A stretch of DNA of 64,000 bases from Emcibacter sp. (GCA_021741205.1 JAIOYI010000004.1:124001-188000), one strand, 5' to 3'; positions 35,264 to 45,265 are shown, counted from the first letter of the stretch. Numbers and translations are program-made. Notes: generated from the sequence alone by a model not told the origin.

Positions 35264-35731
35264 TTAAGCCGCGTGACTAGATTGAGAGACAGAAGAAAGT
35301 ATGGCATAAATTGCGTCGCCCCCCTCAGAACCTCTTAATTTCTCACAGGTAGACTTATCCCGCAGAATTCTTGATACCTTCGCCAGAGCCTTCAGATGGT
35401 CGGCGCCAGCGGTCTCAGGAACAAGAAGCAAAAAAATCAAATCTACCGGTTGATCGTCCAATGACTCGAAATCAACAGGGTGGGAAAGACGCGCGAAGAT
35501 CCCATAGGGACGATCAAGGTTTGGAAACTTGCCGTGCGGTATGGCGACGCCATGACCAACACCCGTTGTTCCTAGTCTTTCCCTTTCCAACAACACATCC
35601 AAAATATTATGATGTGTTTGAGGAACTATTTTTTCCGCATAATTTGCCAATTCTTGCAAGGTTTGTTTCTTGCTAGAAGTTTTCAGGTCTGGAAGTATAG
35701 AGTCCAGATTTATGAGGTCAGTAATTTCCAT
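35264..35731 (-). CDS. ptsN: nitrogen-regulatory phosphotransferase EIIA-Ntr (PtsN)
   Basis: PtsN ends the PTS-Ntr phosphorelay and adjusts nitrogen, potassium and metabolic regulation according to its phosphorylation. The 155-residue protein is a single EIIA/mannitol-type domain. The active-site His is in TGVGHGVAIPHGKFP, followed by PVDFESLDDQPVDLIFLLLVP and HLKALAKVSRILRD, all family hallmarks. Its gene follows hpf by 18 bases and belongs to the lptC-lptA-lptB-rpoN-hpf-ptsN run, the classic arrangement with sigma-54. A strong bidirectional terminator ends the run. Confidence 0.95.
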   Translation of the reverse strand: MEITDLINLDSILPDLKTSSKKQTLQELANYAEKIVPQTHHNILDVLLERERLGTTGVGHGVAIPHGKFPNLDRPYGIFARLSHPVDFESLDDQPVDLIFLLLVPETAGADHLKALAKVSRILRDKSTCEKLRGSEGGDAIYAILSSVSQSSHAA

Positions 35732-35749
35732 ACGGACACTTTTCTGTTG

Positions 35750-36322
35750 TTAATCCACTTTTGGGTCTATCCAACCAACATTTCCATCGGTTCGACGGTA
35801 CACCACATTCAATCCGCCATGTGCTTTATTACGAAACATTAGGGTTTGCAATTCACCTAAATCTAGTCTCATAACAGCATCGCTAACGGATACTTCAGGT
35901 ATATCAAGCTGCATTTCAGCAATGATTGCCGCTTGTAAATCTTCGTGAGGTTCTTCCATTGTTTCGTCTTCTGCGGCAAGCACATTATATTGTGCCGAAA
36001 AGATCATTGTATTATCTGAACGTTCCTTATGGTGGTTCGTAATGCGTCTTTTATAGCGACGCAATCTTTTTTCCATTTTGTCTGCTGCACTATCGAAGGC
36101 CGCATAAACATCTTTTTCCTCTGCATGAGTTTGAAGGTAAATGCCATGGCCTAAATGTACACTGCAATCAGCTCTGTGTAAATGAGCAGTTTTGGATATC
36201 GTTACAGTTCCTTCAATAGTTTGATCAAAATATTTATCGACTATGCCGTCGATATGACCCTCTACATATGATTTGAGGCTTTCGCCAATATCCATTTGTT
36301 TGCCAGTAACGATTATATTCAT
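35750..36322 (-). CDS. hpf: ribosome hibernation promoting factor, long form
   Basis: Long HPF dimerises 70S ribosomes into inactive 100S particles in starvation. The 190-residue protein has the N-terminal S30AE fold (IIVTGKQMDIGESLKSYVEGHI, VSVHLGHGIYLQTHAEEKDVYAAFD, and the basic KMEKRLRRYKRRI) and the C-terminal dimerisation domain (about 130-190; DLGELQTLMFRNKAHGGLNVVYRRTDG). I start at the ATG at 36322, since homologues begin with MxI-x-VTGK; a start at 36337 would add five residues. It lies after rpoN, separated by 214 bases without a recognisable gene, and leads into ptsN. Confidence 0.94.
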   Translation of the reverse strand: MNIIVTGKQMDIGESLKSYVEGHIDGIVDKYFDQTIEGTVTISKTAHLHRADCSVHLGHGIYLQTHAEEKDVYAAFDSAADKMEKRLRRYKRRITNHHKERSDNTMIFSAQYNVLAAEDETMEEPHEDLQAAIIAEMQLDIPEVSVSDAVMRLDLGELQTLMFRNKAHGGLNVVYRRTDGNVGWIDPKVD

Positions 36323-36551
36323 TTTATTCTGAACCATTCTCAGATAGCTTATTATTGATAGAACCCGTACAAAATTTTATAAAACTAGATAAATTCTTGT
36401 ACAAAGGCGGGGAAGTTAGTGTTTGTAAGAACATTTGTCAAGCTCACACAAACTTCCGCTATAATTGAGGCTATAAATGACGTTTTTTATAACTTCAATT
36501 TTGCTGTTCTCCTTAGGAAACGCTACCTGTTTTTTTTCCTTTGGAATTATG

Positions 36552-38105
36552 TTAAAAAGCAGCATTTTTTATTCTCCTCCGTTGTATAGAGGACGGTATG
36601 TTTAAGGACTCTCTGTATTTTGCAACAGTTCGTCGAGCAATATCAACGCCTTGCGATTTCAAAATATCCACGAGTTTATCATCGGAGAGTATTTTCTTTG
36701 GTAATTCCGCATCAATCAATGACTGAATGGTATGTTTAACAGACTCGGAAGAATGACTTTCTCCACCCTCTACCGCAGAGATCCCAGTAGTGAAGAAATA
36801 TTTCATTTCAAAAAGGCCACGATTGGTAGAGATATATTTGTTAGATGTCACACGACTCACGGTGCTTTCGTGCATTTCAATGGCATCGGCAATGGTTTTT
36901 AAATTTAAAGGTCTGAGATGTTGCACGCCTTTTTCAAAGAAATTTTCTTGATGTTTAACAAGCTCTGTTGAAACCTTGAGTATGGTTCTTGCCCGCTGGT
37001 CAAGAGCCTTAACGAGCCAATTTGCCGAAGCGGCACATTCGGCAAGATAGTTTTTGTCATCTTTATTTTTGGTTTTATCCTTAATTTCCATAAAATAATG
37101 GTTATTAAACAAAACTCTTGGAAGGGTTTCACTGTTTAATTCTACAATCCAGTTGCCTTGATTGTTTTTTCTGATAAAGACATCTGGGATTACAGTTTGG
37201 GAAATATTATTGCTAAAGGCATGTCCTGGTCTTGGATTAAGAGCCTGTATTTCTTCGATCATATCTTTCAGGTCTTCTGTATCAACCATACAAAGCCGAA
37301 GCAGGCTATTATAATCCCGATTAGCAAGATAATTCAGATTATCAAGAAGTATTTCCATGGCAGGATCAAGTCTGTCATTATTGCGTTGTTGAATTTTAAG
37401 ACATTCCTTGAGATCACGGGCAAATACCCCTACAGGTTCCATGGTTTGGGCAATTTCCAATATCCGTTCGATTTCATGAGGTTCGCTTCCGAACCTTTCT
37501 GCAATAAGGTCAATGCTTTCCGATAGATAACCAGCCTCATCCAACATTCCGATAAGAAAACGAATAATATTTTTATCATCAACGCTACAGGAAATGAGAT
37601 TAAGTTGTTCCAATAAATGGTCGCTTAAAGAAATATGTTCCGACAATTTATAATCAATATCTGTATCGGATGCGTCAAAATTCCCGCCGCTGCCAATCAT
37701 AGATTTCGACATAAGGCCTGAATCCTCATCAGAGGATGTGTTTTGAATATTGTCTATGGCACAGTCATTGTTAAAATCATTATCATAATTTGTATCAAGG
37801 GCAGATTCGGAATTAAGATTTTCTGATCCGGGGTTATTAAGATAATCGTCGGCAGTGGCTATAGGGGTTGCTTCTCCAAATTCATTTCCAGATTCATTTC
37901 CAGATTCGGTTGATAACTCGTATGGCTTATCATCTGTCTTTTCACTCTCCCCTATTTCCAAAAGGGGATTCTTTTCAATCTCTTCAGCGATGAAATCCAT
38001 AAGGTCCATGTTGGAATATTGCAAAAGTTTAATAGCTTGCTGCAACTGCGGCGTCATAACCAGAGATTGGGAAAGTTTTAATTCAATACGAGGTGAAACT
38101 GCCAT
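36552..38105 (-). CDS. rpoN: RNA polymerase sigma-54 factor RpoN
   Basis: The 517-residue sigma factor serves enhancer-dependent promoters (nitrogen, flagella and others). Region I is intact (LKLSQSLVMTPQLQQAIKLLQYSNMDL). Region II is long and acidic, with many Asn/Asp/Ser residues between 50 and 165. Region III starts with the core-binding part (ISLSDHLLEQLNLI) and includes the cross-linking segment and the RpoN box ARRTVAKYRESLNIPSS close to the C terminus. lptB starts 14 bases upstream, so the two are co-transcribed. The acidic region II is somewhat longer than average. Confidence 0.97.
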   Translation of the reverse strand: MAVSPRIELKLSQSLVMTPQLQQAIKLLQYSNMDLMDFIAEEIEKNPLLEIGESEKTDDKPYELSTESGNESGNEFGEATPIATADDYLNNPGSENLNSESALDTNYDNDFNNDCAIDNIQNTSSDEDSGLMSKSMIGSGGNFDASDTDIDYKLSEHISLSDHLLEQLNLISCSVDDKNIIRFLIGMLDEAGYLSESIDLIAERFGSEPHEIERILEIAQTMEPVGVFARDLKECLKIQQRNNDRLDPAMEILLDNLNYLANRDYNSLLRLCMVDTEDLKDMIEEIQALNPRPGHAFSNNISQTVIPDVFIRKNNQGNWIVELNSETLPRVLFNNHYFMEIKDKTKNKDDKNYLAECAASANWLVKALDQRARTILKVSTELVKHQENFFEKGVQHLRPLNLKTIADAIEMHESTVSRVTSNKYISTNRGLFEMKYFFTTGISAVEGGESHSSESVKHTIQSLIDAELPKKILSDDKLVDILKSQGVDIARRTVAKYRESLNIPSSIQRRRIKNAAF

Positions 38106-38119
38106 ATTTTTTATCCGCT

Positions 38120-38902
38120 TTATAAGCTAAAGCTGTTTCCTAAATATACCCGCCGTACGTCCTCATTGGCGACGATTTCTTTTGGTGTTCCAGACATCAA
38201 TACCTGTCCATCATATATTATGTATGCCCTGTCAATAATATCAAGTGTTTCACGAACATTGTGATCGGTGATTAAGACACCAATCCCACGGTCTTTGAGT
38301 TGTGAAACCAGATTACGAATGTCAGAAATTGCAATAGGATCAATACCGGCAAAGGGCTCATCCAATAAAATAAAGCTCGGTCTGGTGGCGAGTGCACGGG
38401 CTATTTCTACTCGCCTGCGTTCCCCACCCGATAATGCCAGTGCCGAGGCATGCCTGATATGGGTAATGGAAAATTCATTGAGGAGACTTTCTAGCATTTC
38501 CTCTCTTGCTTTTTTGTTTGGCTCGCACAGTTCCAATATGGCCCAGATATTTTCTTCTACAGTCAGACCCCTAAAAATCGAGGCTTCCTGAGGCAAATAA
38601 CCAATACCAAGTCTTGCCCTTCTATACATGGGAAGGCGGGTGATATCATGACCATCCAACAATATACGTCCCGTATCTGGCTCAATTAGCCCAATCATGG
38701 AATAAAAGGTCGTTGTTTTACCAGCACCATTAGGGCCGAGCAAGCCAACGACTTCACCTTTTTCCACTTTAAGGCTGACACCTTTCAGTACAGGGCGCTT
38801 GCGAAATGTTTTTTCCACGGCGTCAATCACAAGGCCAGAGCCTAATTGCGGCGCTGTCTCGGTTGCAATATCTTGGAGTAGTGATGCTTGTTTTTGGTTC
38901 AT
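38120..38902 (-). CDS. lptB: LPS export ABC ATPase LptB
   Basis: LptB powers LptB2FG, which extracts LPS from the inner membrane and pushes it along the LptC-LptA bridge. The 260-residue protein has Walker [18 protein letters not shown], the Q-loop [20 protein letters not shown], the ABC signature [15 protein letters not shown] and Walker [16 protein letters not shown] with the switch His in [11 protein letters not shown]. The N-terminal extension of about 25 residues is slightly longer than in E. coli. lptA ends 94 bases upstream; rpoN begins 14 bases downstream. lptF and lptG are not in this window. Confidence 0.97.
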   Translation of the reverse strand: MNQKQASLLQDIATETAPQLGSGLVIDAVEKTFRKRPVLKGVSLKVEKGEVVGLLGPNGAGKTTTFYSMIGLIEPDTGRILLDGHDITRLPMYRRARLGIGYLPQEASIFRGLTVEENIWAILELCEPNKKAREEMLESLLNEFSITHIRHASALALSGGERRRVEIARALATRPSFILLDEPFAGIDPIAISDIRNLVSQLKDRGIGVLITDHNVRETLDIIDRAYIIYDGQVLMSGTPKEIVANEDVRRVYLGNSFSL

Positions 38903-38996
38903 ATCTTATTTTACTGTATAAATGTTAATAGACTACTGCCAAATTTCATTTAAGAGACTTTTTTTTAAATAAATAGAGCCCTGAAGATTGTCTTAT

Positions 38997-39566
38997 TTAT
39001 TTTTTCTCTGGTAGCGTGAACTGTCCTTTTACGCGGTTGTTGTTTTTTGCACTTCCTTCAATAGTAATGAGGCCTGAATCCAAATTATAAATCAGTTTTT
39101 TACCAGTCACTTCTCCGTCACTTCTTTTTAAAATGACTTTTCCGCCAAGGGTAATAATCTTATCGGTGAAATCATAAATACCCCACGTGGAGTCGATGGC
39201 TTCAGTTTTTGTCGTTAAATGAACACTGCCCGAGGCATCAATACGATTGATGGAAGATTTTGTATTTTCCTCAGTTTGATAGAAAACGGTTACCCGATCT
39301 GCGGTGAGCAAAAGATCCTTTTGACTAATGGCAACGTTTCCCACAAATACAACAATATCTTTACGTAAATTGGCCTCTAGTTCATCGGCGCTTATCTCCA
39401 CATCTTTGCTGAGATCGACAGATTCCTTTGTCTCAAGTTTTATTGGTGTTGTATTTTCTGTTTGAGCGTTTGTGGCTATAGGAAGCATAAGGATTGCGAT
39501 AATTAAACCCGCTCCGAGCTTAGATAAGACCATAGTTTTTTTCATTTGTTTATATATGACCAACAT
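38997..39566 (-). CDS. lptA: LPS transport periplasmic protein LptA
   Basis: LptA monomers form the beta-jellyroll bridge that carries LPS across the periplasm. The 189-residue protein starts with a signal sequence (LGAGLIIAILMLPIATNAQT) and contains the OstA-like fold: VEISADELEANLRKDIVVFVGNVAISQKDLLLTADRVTVFY, then repeated beta-hairpins. I use the ATG at 39566, preceded by CGGA; other ATG codons at 39545 and a TTG at 39581 are alternatives. It sits between lptC (27 bases upstream) and lptB, as in most proteobacteria. Confidence 0.92.
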   Translation of the reverse strand: MLVIYKQMKKTMVLSKLGAGLIIAILMLPIATNAQTENTTPIKLETKESVDLSKDVEISADELEANLRKDIVVFVGNVAISQKDLLLTADRVTVFYQTEENTKSSINRIDASGSVHLTTKTEAIDSTWGIYDFTDKIITLGGKVILKRSDGEVTGKKLIYNLDSGLITIEGSAKNNNRVKGQFTLPEKK

Positions 39567-39593
39567 TAATATTCCGTTCAAGGGTTAAATGAC

Positions 39594-40295
39594 TTACTCA
39601 GTCTCAGGCTTAGATAAATTAATTTGTTTTTCGGGGTCAAAGTGTAATTTGACATGTTTTTTAAGACGGATAATTTCTTGATCTACATCCACATGAAACT
39701 TGTCAGCCTTGAATGTGCCAAACGGGACCTTTCCCGCAACACCATTTTCACCCGTGGCAATTTTCTCATTGATGAGAAATACAGCCTGTTCCGTTGTCAG
39801 GCTAAAGTCGTTATCGGTTACAATATTAATCTTGCCATCAAGTGTTATTTCCTGTGCCTTCGCATCAAGCATTCCGCTAGAGGCTTCGACTTTGATGGCC
39901 GTGCCATCCCGCATGGACATAAGGGCAAGAAGATTCTTCAAATAATAGTCCTTGTCATCATTATTTTTACGAAAAGCAGTTTCCGCAGAAATATTGACAG
40001 GATTATTATATTTATCAATACCCACATAGCGTGGTTTGGTTAATTTGGCGTTTTCATCCCGTTCGTCCAGCCGATCAATGGCAAGGGTAAAGCTACCCTC
40101 TTTGCTGTTGATAACAGGCCATAAAACGAGAGCGGAAAAGATTATGACGGTAAAGACGGGCATGAATTTTTTATATAGACTGATGCGACTTACCTCACGT
40201 TGCATCTGCCGATAGGTGACGGTGGTTGCCGGTAACAGATTGCTGAGATGACCAGTAGCATTATCGTGCGATTTAAATTTTTTGTCCTTTGTCAC
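39594..40295 (-). CDS. lptC: LPS export protein LptC
   Basis: LptC is the bitopic inner-membrane protein that hands LPS from LptB2FG to LptA. The 233-residue product has a cytoplasmic head of about 45 residues, one membrane helix (FMPVFTVIIFSALVLWPVI) and a periplasmic jellyroll with PRYVGIDKYNNPVNISAETA, typical of the alphaproteobacterial form, which is longer at the N terminus than E. coli LptC. It is the first gene of the lpt run; rnd lies 104 bases upstream on the same strand, so the promoter may be in that gap. Confidence 0.9.
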   Translation of the reverse strand: MTKDKKFKSHDNATGHLSNLLPATTVTYRQMQREVSRISLYKKFMPVFTVIIFSALVLWPVINSKEGSFTLAIDRLDERDENAKLTKPRYVGIDKYNNPVNISAETAFRKNNDDKDYYLKNLLALMSMRDGTAIKVEASSGMLDAKAQEITLDGKINIVTDNDFSLTTEQAVFLINEKIATGENGVAGKVPFGTFKADKFHVDVDQEIIRLKKHVKLHFDPEKQINLSKPETE

Positions 40296-40399
40296 AGAAT
40301 AATCCAGTTATGTTACATTAATCTCTGATTTTTACGTCATAAAGATTACGATAAGCCTATTATAGATGTAATAATTTATAGTAATCATTCAAGGGCATT

Positions 40400-41014
40400 T
40401 TAACTATGCGAGAAAATATCCTGATCATCCCATCCTAATAAATCAAGTTCGGCACGGCTTGGTATGAAATCAAAACAGGATTTTGCAAGTTCCATTCGGC
40501 CGGATCGTTCCAGCATAACATTCAATCGGTTTACGAGTTTATGCAGATATAAGACGTCCGATGCGGCATAGTCCAATTGTTCCTGAGATAGTTCATCAGC
40601 GCCCCAATCAGAGCTTTGTTGTTTTTTGGAAAGGTCAACGCCAATCAATTCTGCACATAAATCTTTTAAGCCATGTCGGTCGGTATAGGTGCGCACAAGA
40701 CGGGATGCAATTTTGGTGCAATAAATGGAACGAACCCTAGTGTTGAGATGCTTATTCAGTGTAGCCACATCAAATCTTGCATAATGAAAAATTTTAATCA
40801 GATGATGATCTTCCAACAGTGCCTTTAGATTGGGGGCTTTGATAGGGCCTTGTTTAATTTGGACAAGATGAGCGCTGCCATTTCCGCTAGATAATTGAAC
40901 CAGACATAATCTATCCCTATGGGGATTAAGTCCCATGGTTTCTGTATCAATAGCAACGGATCCTGTAAATTTTACATTATCAGGTAAATCGCCACGGTGA
41001 AATTCAATGGACAT
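40400..41014 (-). CDS. rnd: ribonuclease D, short form
   Basis: The 204-residue enzyme is a DEDD-family 3'-5' exoribonuclease. Exo motifs are visible: IDTETMGLNPHRDRL (Exo I Asp, Glu), FHYARFDVATLN (Exo II Asp) and QLDYAASDVLYLHKL (Exo III, Tyr and Asp). It lacks the HRDC domains of E. coli RNase D, as is common in alphaproteobacteria, where the short form is usual. It is upstream of lptC on the same strand. Roles in stable-RNA 3' trimming are inferred from the family. Confidence 0.92.
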   Translation of the reverse strand: MSIEFHRGDLPDNVKFTGSVAIDTETMGLNPHRDRLCLVQLSSGNGSAHLVQIKQGPIKAPNLKALLEDHHLIKIFHYARFDVATLNKHLNTRVRSIYCTKIASRLVRTYTDRHGLKDLCAELIGVDLSKKQQSSDWGADELSQEQLDYAASDVLYLHKLVNRLNVMLERSGRMELAKSCFDFIPSRAELDLLGWDDQDIFSHS

Positions 41015-41120
41015 AGGCTTCCCTTTTTTAAATGACTTATGTTGTGTGTTAGATGAATTATATCGTTAAGTAACCATAACAGGCAACCACTATCCCAGTA
41101 TGATGTAAAATAAACGAATT

Positions 41121-41345
41121 TTACTTATATTTTTTTTCCAAATATTCAGCAAAATTGTCAAATTCAGGATTTCTAAGGGATAAAGCCATATAGCGTAATT
41201 TTGGGATAAAGCAGCGATCGACACAGTTCTTAATATTTTCACAGTTGTCTGCTTCTTCACATGTAATGAACTTTTTGACGGCCTCATCTAAATGACCATT
41301 TTGTAATGATAATAGTATGTCCTTGCTGATTATTGATTTTCTCAT
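41121..41345 (-). CDS. small hypothetical protein
   Basis: The 74-residue frame encodes a charged, helical-looking protein with four Cys (TCEEADNCENIKNCVDRCF, spacing C-x6-C-x5-C-x3-C) in the centre and a C-terminal EYLEKKYK. The Cys cluster might bind metal or form disulfides, but I do not recognise the family. GGAAG lies ahead of the ATG at 41345 at a somewhat long distance. A second minus-strand frame overlaps it and looks less protein-like. It is a lone gene in a 470-base gap between rnd and aroC. Confidence 0.45.
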   Translation of the reverse strand: MRKSIISKDILLSLQNGHLDEAVKKFITCEEADNCENIKNCVDRCFIPKLRYMALSLRNPEFDNFAEYLEKKYK

Positions 41346-41485
41346 TAACTGGCCACTTCCAGCAGATAATATTGAAATAATAGTCCCCCTATTTTAAGAT
41401 ATATAGCTATTGAGTTTCAATGATTTTGATCAAGATGTGGGTGATTGTGGGATAGATAATTTAATCCCCTTGAAAATAAGGGGTT

Positions 41486-42559
41486 TTAGCCCTGCTGGCC
41501 ACGGTGGAGCAGGATATGATCAGCAAGAACACAGGCCATCATGGCTTCACCCACGGGAACCGCACGAATACCAACGCAGGGGTCATGTCGTCCCTTTGTA
41601 ATGATTTCGGTATCCTCGCCAAATTTATCCACGGTTCTTCTAGGGTTAAGAATTGATGATGTGGGCTTGACCGCAAAACGGCAAATAATGTCTTCGCCTG
41701 TGCTGATGCCGCCCAGAATGCCGCCTGCATGGTTGCTATAAAAGGCGGGGTTGTTATTATCATCTCGATACATTTCATCGGCATTTTCTTCACCGCTGAG
41801 GCGGGCTGCATTAAAACCCTCACCGATTTCAACGCCCTTGACCGCATTAATGCTCATCATTGCCGCCGCAAGATCGCTATCGAGTTTGCCGTAAATAGGG
41901 GCGCCAATTCCAGCGGGTAAACCCATAGCATGCACCTCGATAATAGCCCCAATGGAGCTGCCCTTTTTACGGATGTCATCAAGATAACGCTCCCACACTG
42001 GAACCATAGCCTTATCAGGACACCAAAAGGGGTTGTTGTTCACCTCTGCCCAGTCCCAATTATCCCGATTTATGGCATGCTCACCCACCTGAATCAAGGC
42101 TCCCTTGATTTGAATATCGCCCCCTAAAATTTTTCGGGCAATGGCGCCTGCGGCAACACGGCTTGCGGTTTCTCTTGCTGATGAGCGACCGCCGCCCCGA
42201 TAATCACGGATACCATATTTTTCCATATAGGTATAATCCGCATGCCCTGGGCGGTATTTATCTTTAATATCGCCGTAATCCTTTGATCTTTGATCGGTAT
42301 TTTCAATCATAAGGCTAATGGGTGTGCCGGTGGTAAGTCCTTCGAATGTGCCAGACAAGATTTTTACCTGATCGGCTTCTTGTCTTTGGGTCATAAAACG
42401 ATTTTGCCCAGGTTTCCTCTTGTCCAGATAGGTTTGAATATCGGCCTCACAAATGGGGAGCAGAGAAGGCGTGCCATCAATGACGCAGCCGATGGCAGGT
42501 CCATGGCTTTCTCCCCAAGTGGTAACGCGGAAGATATGGCCAAAGCTGTTATGAGACAT
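41486..42559 (-). CDS. aroC: chorismate synthase
   Basis: The 357-residue enzyme converts 5-enolpyruvylshikimate 3-phosphate to chorismate with reduced FMN, the last common step to aromatic amino acids and folate. Signature sequences are complete: [26 protein letters not shown] at the N terminus, [37 protein letters not shown] in the middle and [16 protein letters not shown] plus [14 protein letters not shown] toward the end. It is next to fabI (27 bases upstream), which is the same strand and likely the same transcript. Confidence 0.98.
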   Translation of the reverse strand: MSHNSFGHIFRVTTWGESHGPAIGCVIDGTPSLLPICEADIQTYLDKRKPGQNRFMTQRQEADQVKILSGTFEGLTTGTPISLMIENTDQRSKDYGDIKDKYRPGHADYTYMEKYGIRDYRGGGRSSARETASRVAAGAIARKILGGDIQIKGALIQVGEHAINRDNWDWAEVNNNPFWCPDKAMVPVWERYLDDIRKKGSSIGAIIEVHAMGLPAGIGAPIYGKLDSDLAAAMMSINAVKGVEIGEGFNAARLSGEENADEMYRDDNNNPAFYSNHAGGILGGISTGEDIICRFAVKPTSSILNPRRTVDKFGEDTEIITKGRHDPCVGIRAVPVGEAMMACVLADHILLHRGQQG

Positions 42560-42586
42560 ATAAAATTATTCCTGCTTTTTTATCTT

Positions 42587-43399
42587 TTAAACAAGACTGA
42601 TATCGGGAGAATCTTCCCGTTTCATGCCCATAATATTATAGCCGCTGTCTACATGGTGATTTTCACCCGTAACGCCACTGGAAAGATCACTAATAAGATA
42701 AACGCCACTATTGCCCACCTCATCAATCGTCACATTGCGACCGAGCGGAGAATTCAGTTCATTCCATTTTAAAATATAACGAAAATCCCCAATGCCAGAT
42801 GCTGCAAGGGTTTTAATAGGCCCTGCTGAGATGCTGTTAACACGGATATTTTTGGGACCCAAGTCACGGGCAAGATATTTGACGCTCATTTCAAGGGCAG
42901 CCTTGGCAACCCCCATGATATTATAATGAGGAATAACCTTTTCAGCCCCATAATAACTGAGTGTTATCATGCTGCCGCCGTCGGTCATAAGCCGTTCGGC
43001 ACGCCGTGCAATGGCTGTAAAGCTGTAACAGGAAATATTCAGGCTTATGGCAAAATTTTCTGGTGTTGTGTCGATATAACGACCGGTAAGCTCCGTTTTC
43101 TCGGAATAGGCAATGGCATGAATGAGAAAATCTATTTTTCCCCAACGCTTTTCCAATTCATTAAATACCGCGTCAATAGAGGCGCCGTCCGTCACATCAC
43201 AGGGTAAAATAATGTCAGAACCAATTGATTCCGCAAGGGGACGCACCCTTTTTCCCAAGGCATCTCCTTGATAGGTAAAAGCAATTTCAGCTCCTTGCTC
43301 GGCAGCCTTGCGGGCAATTCCCCAAGCAATGGAACGATTATTTGCAACACCCATGACAATGCCACGTTTTCCGGCAAGAAGACCATTTTTTTTTGTCAT
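42587..43399 (-). CDS. fabI: enoyl-[acyl-carrier-protein] reductase FabI
   Basis: FabI performs the final reduction in each fatty-acid elongation cycle. The 270-residue SDR-family enzyme shows the atypical nucleotide motif GVANNRSIAWGIARKAAEQGA and the catalytic Tyr/Lys pair in SYYGAEKVIPHYNIMGVAKAALE (Tyr-x6-Lys). RVNSISAGPIKTLAASGI contains the substrate-loop. It is the target class of triclosan and isoniazid analogues. The ATG at 43399 lacks a strong ribosome site. It precedes aroC in the same orientation. Confidence 0.97.
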   Translation of the reverse strand: MTKKNGLLAGKRGIVMGVANNRSIAWGIARKAAEQGAEIAFTYQGDALGKRVRPLAESIGSDIILPCDVTDGASIDAVFNELEKRWGKIDFLIHAIAYSEKTELTGRYIDTTPENFAISLNISCYSFTAIARRAERLMTDGGSMITLSYYGAEKVIPHYNIMGVAKAALEMSVKYLARDLGPKNIRVNSISAGPIKTLAASGIGDFRYILKWNELNSPLGRNVTIDEVGNSGVYLISDLSSGVTGENHHVDSGYNIMGMKREDSPDISLV

Positions 43400-43484
43400 T
43401 ATATTTCCTCAAAGACGTTATTTAGGATGGCAGTTGTACTGATCCTATAATTTTTAATATATCCTACACATTTTTGCATTTAAT

Positions 43485-44348
43485 TCAATCACTTGCATTG
43501 CCTTTTACCATATTTCTTAGTCTTTGATGATAAAGTGCCGCATTCACCTCGGCTCCTAAAATATAGGAAGCCCCAATAAAATAAAAGAACATGAGGGCTA
43601 TGATAGCTCCTGCAAGACTGCCGTATGTTACATCATAATTACCAAAATATTTCAAATACATAGAAAAACCGCCACCCACAATAAGCCATAGGATAAGTGT
43701 CGTAAGGGCCCCCGCAATAATGGGAGTTGGTATTTCGAGTTTTCGGGGTTTTAAGATATAATAGGACAGACTTAATGCTCCGAAAATTAGGCTGATACTA
43801 ATGGAAAGACGAACCAAATTCCAGATAAGTTTCCAGTTTGTTTCTAGAGGGATATAGCTGATGAGTATTTTCCATGCCAAAGGTCCAAGAACCAATATGG
43901 TCATGCCAATGATTATACTGCTTGCGGATAATATGACCAGAAGCAACCCTTCGGCACGTCTCCTGAGGAATGGGCGGCGGCTTACGGTGCCAAAGGATCG
44001 AACAATGGCAAGTCTTGCCGCATCAATGGCAGAGGAGGACACCCATATGGCGCCCAAAATACTAAAGGTCATAATACCCTTGCCTGTGGTCGTGATCATT
44101 TTTTCTATGGGACCCTTTAGAACATTACCCACGTCGGTTGGCATATGGTCAAACATTTGCTCAAGTGCATGGGTTCCAGCCTCGGACTGGCCAAAAAATC
44201 CCGCAAGTGAAACCAGAAAAATTATAAAAGGAAAAAGGGCAAGCATCGTAAGAAAGGCCAAATATCCTGCCATAACCATGCCATCATGCTTGATGAAATT
44301 GGTTATCGCTTCCAAAAAATATTTGAATTTATGTAATCTCTGCTTCAT
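43485..44348 (-). CDS. YihY/virulence factor BrkB family membrane protein
   Basis: The 287-residue protein has six hydrophobic helices, starting with MVMAGYLAFLTMLALFPFIIFLVSL, and the conserved pattern of the YihY/BrkB family (YSILKP-like SYYILKPRKLEIPTPIIAGAL and FFYFIGASYILGAEVNAAL). It was once called RNase BN, which is wrong for the family. Its actual function is unsettled; envelope stability or transport is proposed. It lies upstream of fabI and downstream of the dnaJ-like gene, all minus strand, with 85 and 14 bases between. Confidence 0.9.
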   Translation of the reverse strand: MKQRLHKFKYFLEAITNFIKHDGMVMAGYLAFLTMLALFPFIIFLVSLAGFFGQSEAGTHALEQMFDHMPTDVGNVLKGPIEKMITTTGKGIMTFSILGAIWVSSSAIDAARLAIVRSFGTVSRRPFLRRRAEGLLLVILSASSIIIGMTILVLGPLAWKILISYIPLETNWKLIWNLVRLSISISLIFGALSLSYYILKPRKLEIPTPIIAGALTTLILWLIVGGGFSMYLKYFGNYDVTYGSLAGAIIALMFFYFIGASYILGAEVNAALYHQRLRNMVKGNASD

Positions 44349-44362
44349 AAAATCAATAGCCC

Positions 44363-45265
44363 TTATGCCATATGGGTTCGGACATTTTGTGTTTTATGCT
44401 TTGCCCATTTCTTGATGGCAGTTTCAAGTTCTTCGTCTGGGTCTTGGGGTAACATGATCTGAAGCTTAACGTATTGATCACCCTTCTCCTTGCTTTTTGG
44501 ATCCAAGGCGCCCTTAGCCTTTAGACGTAATATGCGCCCCGAGCTTGATCCCTTTGGTATGGTCATGGTTACCTTGCCGTCAATGGTTGGGATATTGACT
44601 TTTTCGCCCAATACCGCCTCTTCGAGGGTGATGGGTAAATCCATATGAATGTCATTACCTTCACAGCGAAAATAGGCATGAGGTCTTATGGATATTTCTA
44701 TTAGCGCATCACCAGCAGGTCCACCTGCCATGCCACCTCCACCTTGTCCTTTGAGTCGGATTTTCTGACCTTCTTTGACATTTTCAGGAATTGTGACGTT
44801 GAGATTTTTGTTATTTTCTAGGGTAAGTGATTTCTTGCCTCCCTTGACGGCATCAAGAAAATCAACCTTAAGCCGGTAAGTGATATCCTGCCCTTTTTGT
44901 TGGCGAGGTTGCCGTTGTCGCCGACTGCCCCCAAAAATTGAGGCAAAAATTTCTTCTGGATCAAAACCATCACCAAATTGCCCTGCGCCAGGGTGGGAGC
45001 CACCTGATCGTGGATGAAACCCACCGCCTGCGAATCCTTTCTCCGATCCATCGGGGTTAATTTCACCCCTGTCATAACGGGCGCGCAATTCTGGATCACG
45101 CAACAAACCATAGGCTGCTGAAACTTCTTTGAATTTTTCCGCAATTTCTTCATTTCCCGCATTGCTATCGGGATGAAGCTCTTTGGCGAGCTTACGATAG
45201 GTTTTTTTCAGTTCCGCATCAGTTGCCGATTTGGGAACGCCTAATACACTATAGGGATCTCTCAT
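44363..45265 (-). CDS. DnaJ-like co-chaperone (CbpA type, no zinc finger)
   Basis: The 300-residue protein has an N-terminal J domain (about 3-68) with HPD motif in RKLAKELHPDSNAG, a Gly/Phe-rich linker (GFAGGGFHPRSGGSHPGAGQFGDGF, about 75-105) and a C-terminal substrate-binding domain (about 125-285) of two barrel parts. The cysteine-rich zinc domain of DnaJ is missing, so it resembles CbpA/DjlB-type J-proteins that stimulate DnaK's ATPase. It sits in the pdxH neighbourhood, as in many alphaproteobacteria. yihY follows 14 bases downstream. Confidence 0.93.
   Translation of the reverse strand: MRDPYSVLGVPKSATDAELKKTYRKLAKELHPDSNAGNEEIAEKFKEVSAAYGLLRDPELRARYDRGEINPDGSEKGFAGGGFHPRSGGSHPGAGQFGDGFDPEEIFASIFGGSRRQRQPRQQKGQDITYRLKVDFLDAVKGGKKSLTLENNKNLNVTIPENVKEGQKIRLKGQGGGGMAGGPAGDALIEISIRPHAYFRCEGNDIHMDLPITLEEAVLGEKVNIPTIDGKVTMTIPKGSSSGRILRLKAKGALDPKSKEKGDQYVKLQIMLPQDPDEELETAIKKWAKHKTQNVRTHMA

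Noticed and set aside
36338-36551. Possible sigma-54 promoter or small gene between rpoN and hpf
   Set aside because: No GG-N10-GC pattern with proper spacing and no protein-like frame was found.
41090-41287. Second minus-strand frame in the rnd-aroC gap
   Set aside because: It overlaps the better-supported 74-residue frame at 41121-41345 and lacks its Cys pattern and ribosome site.
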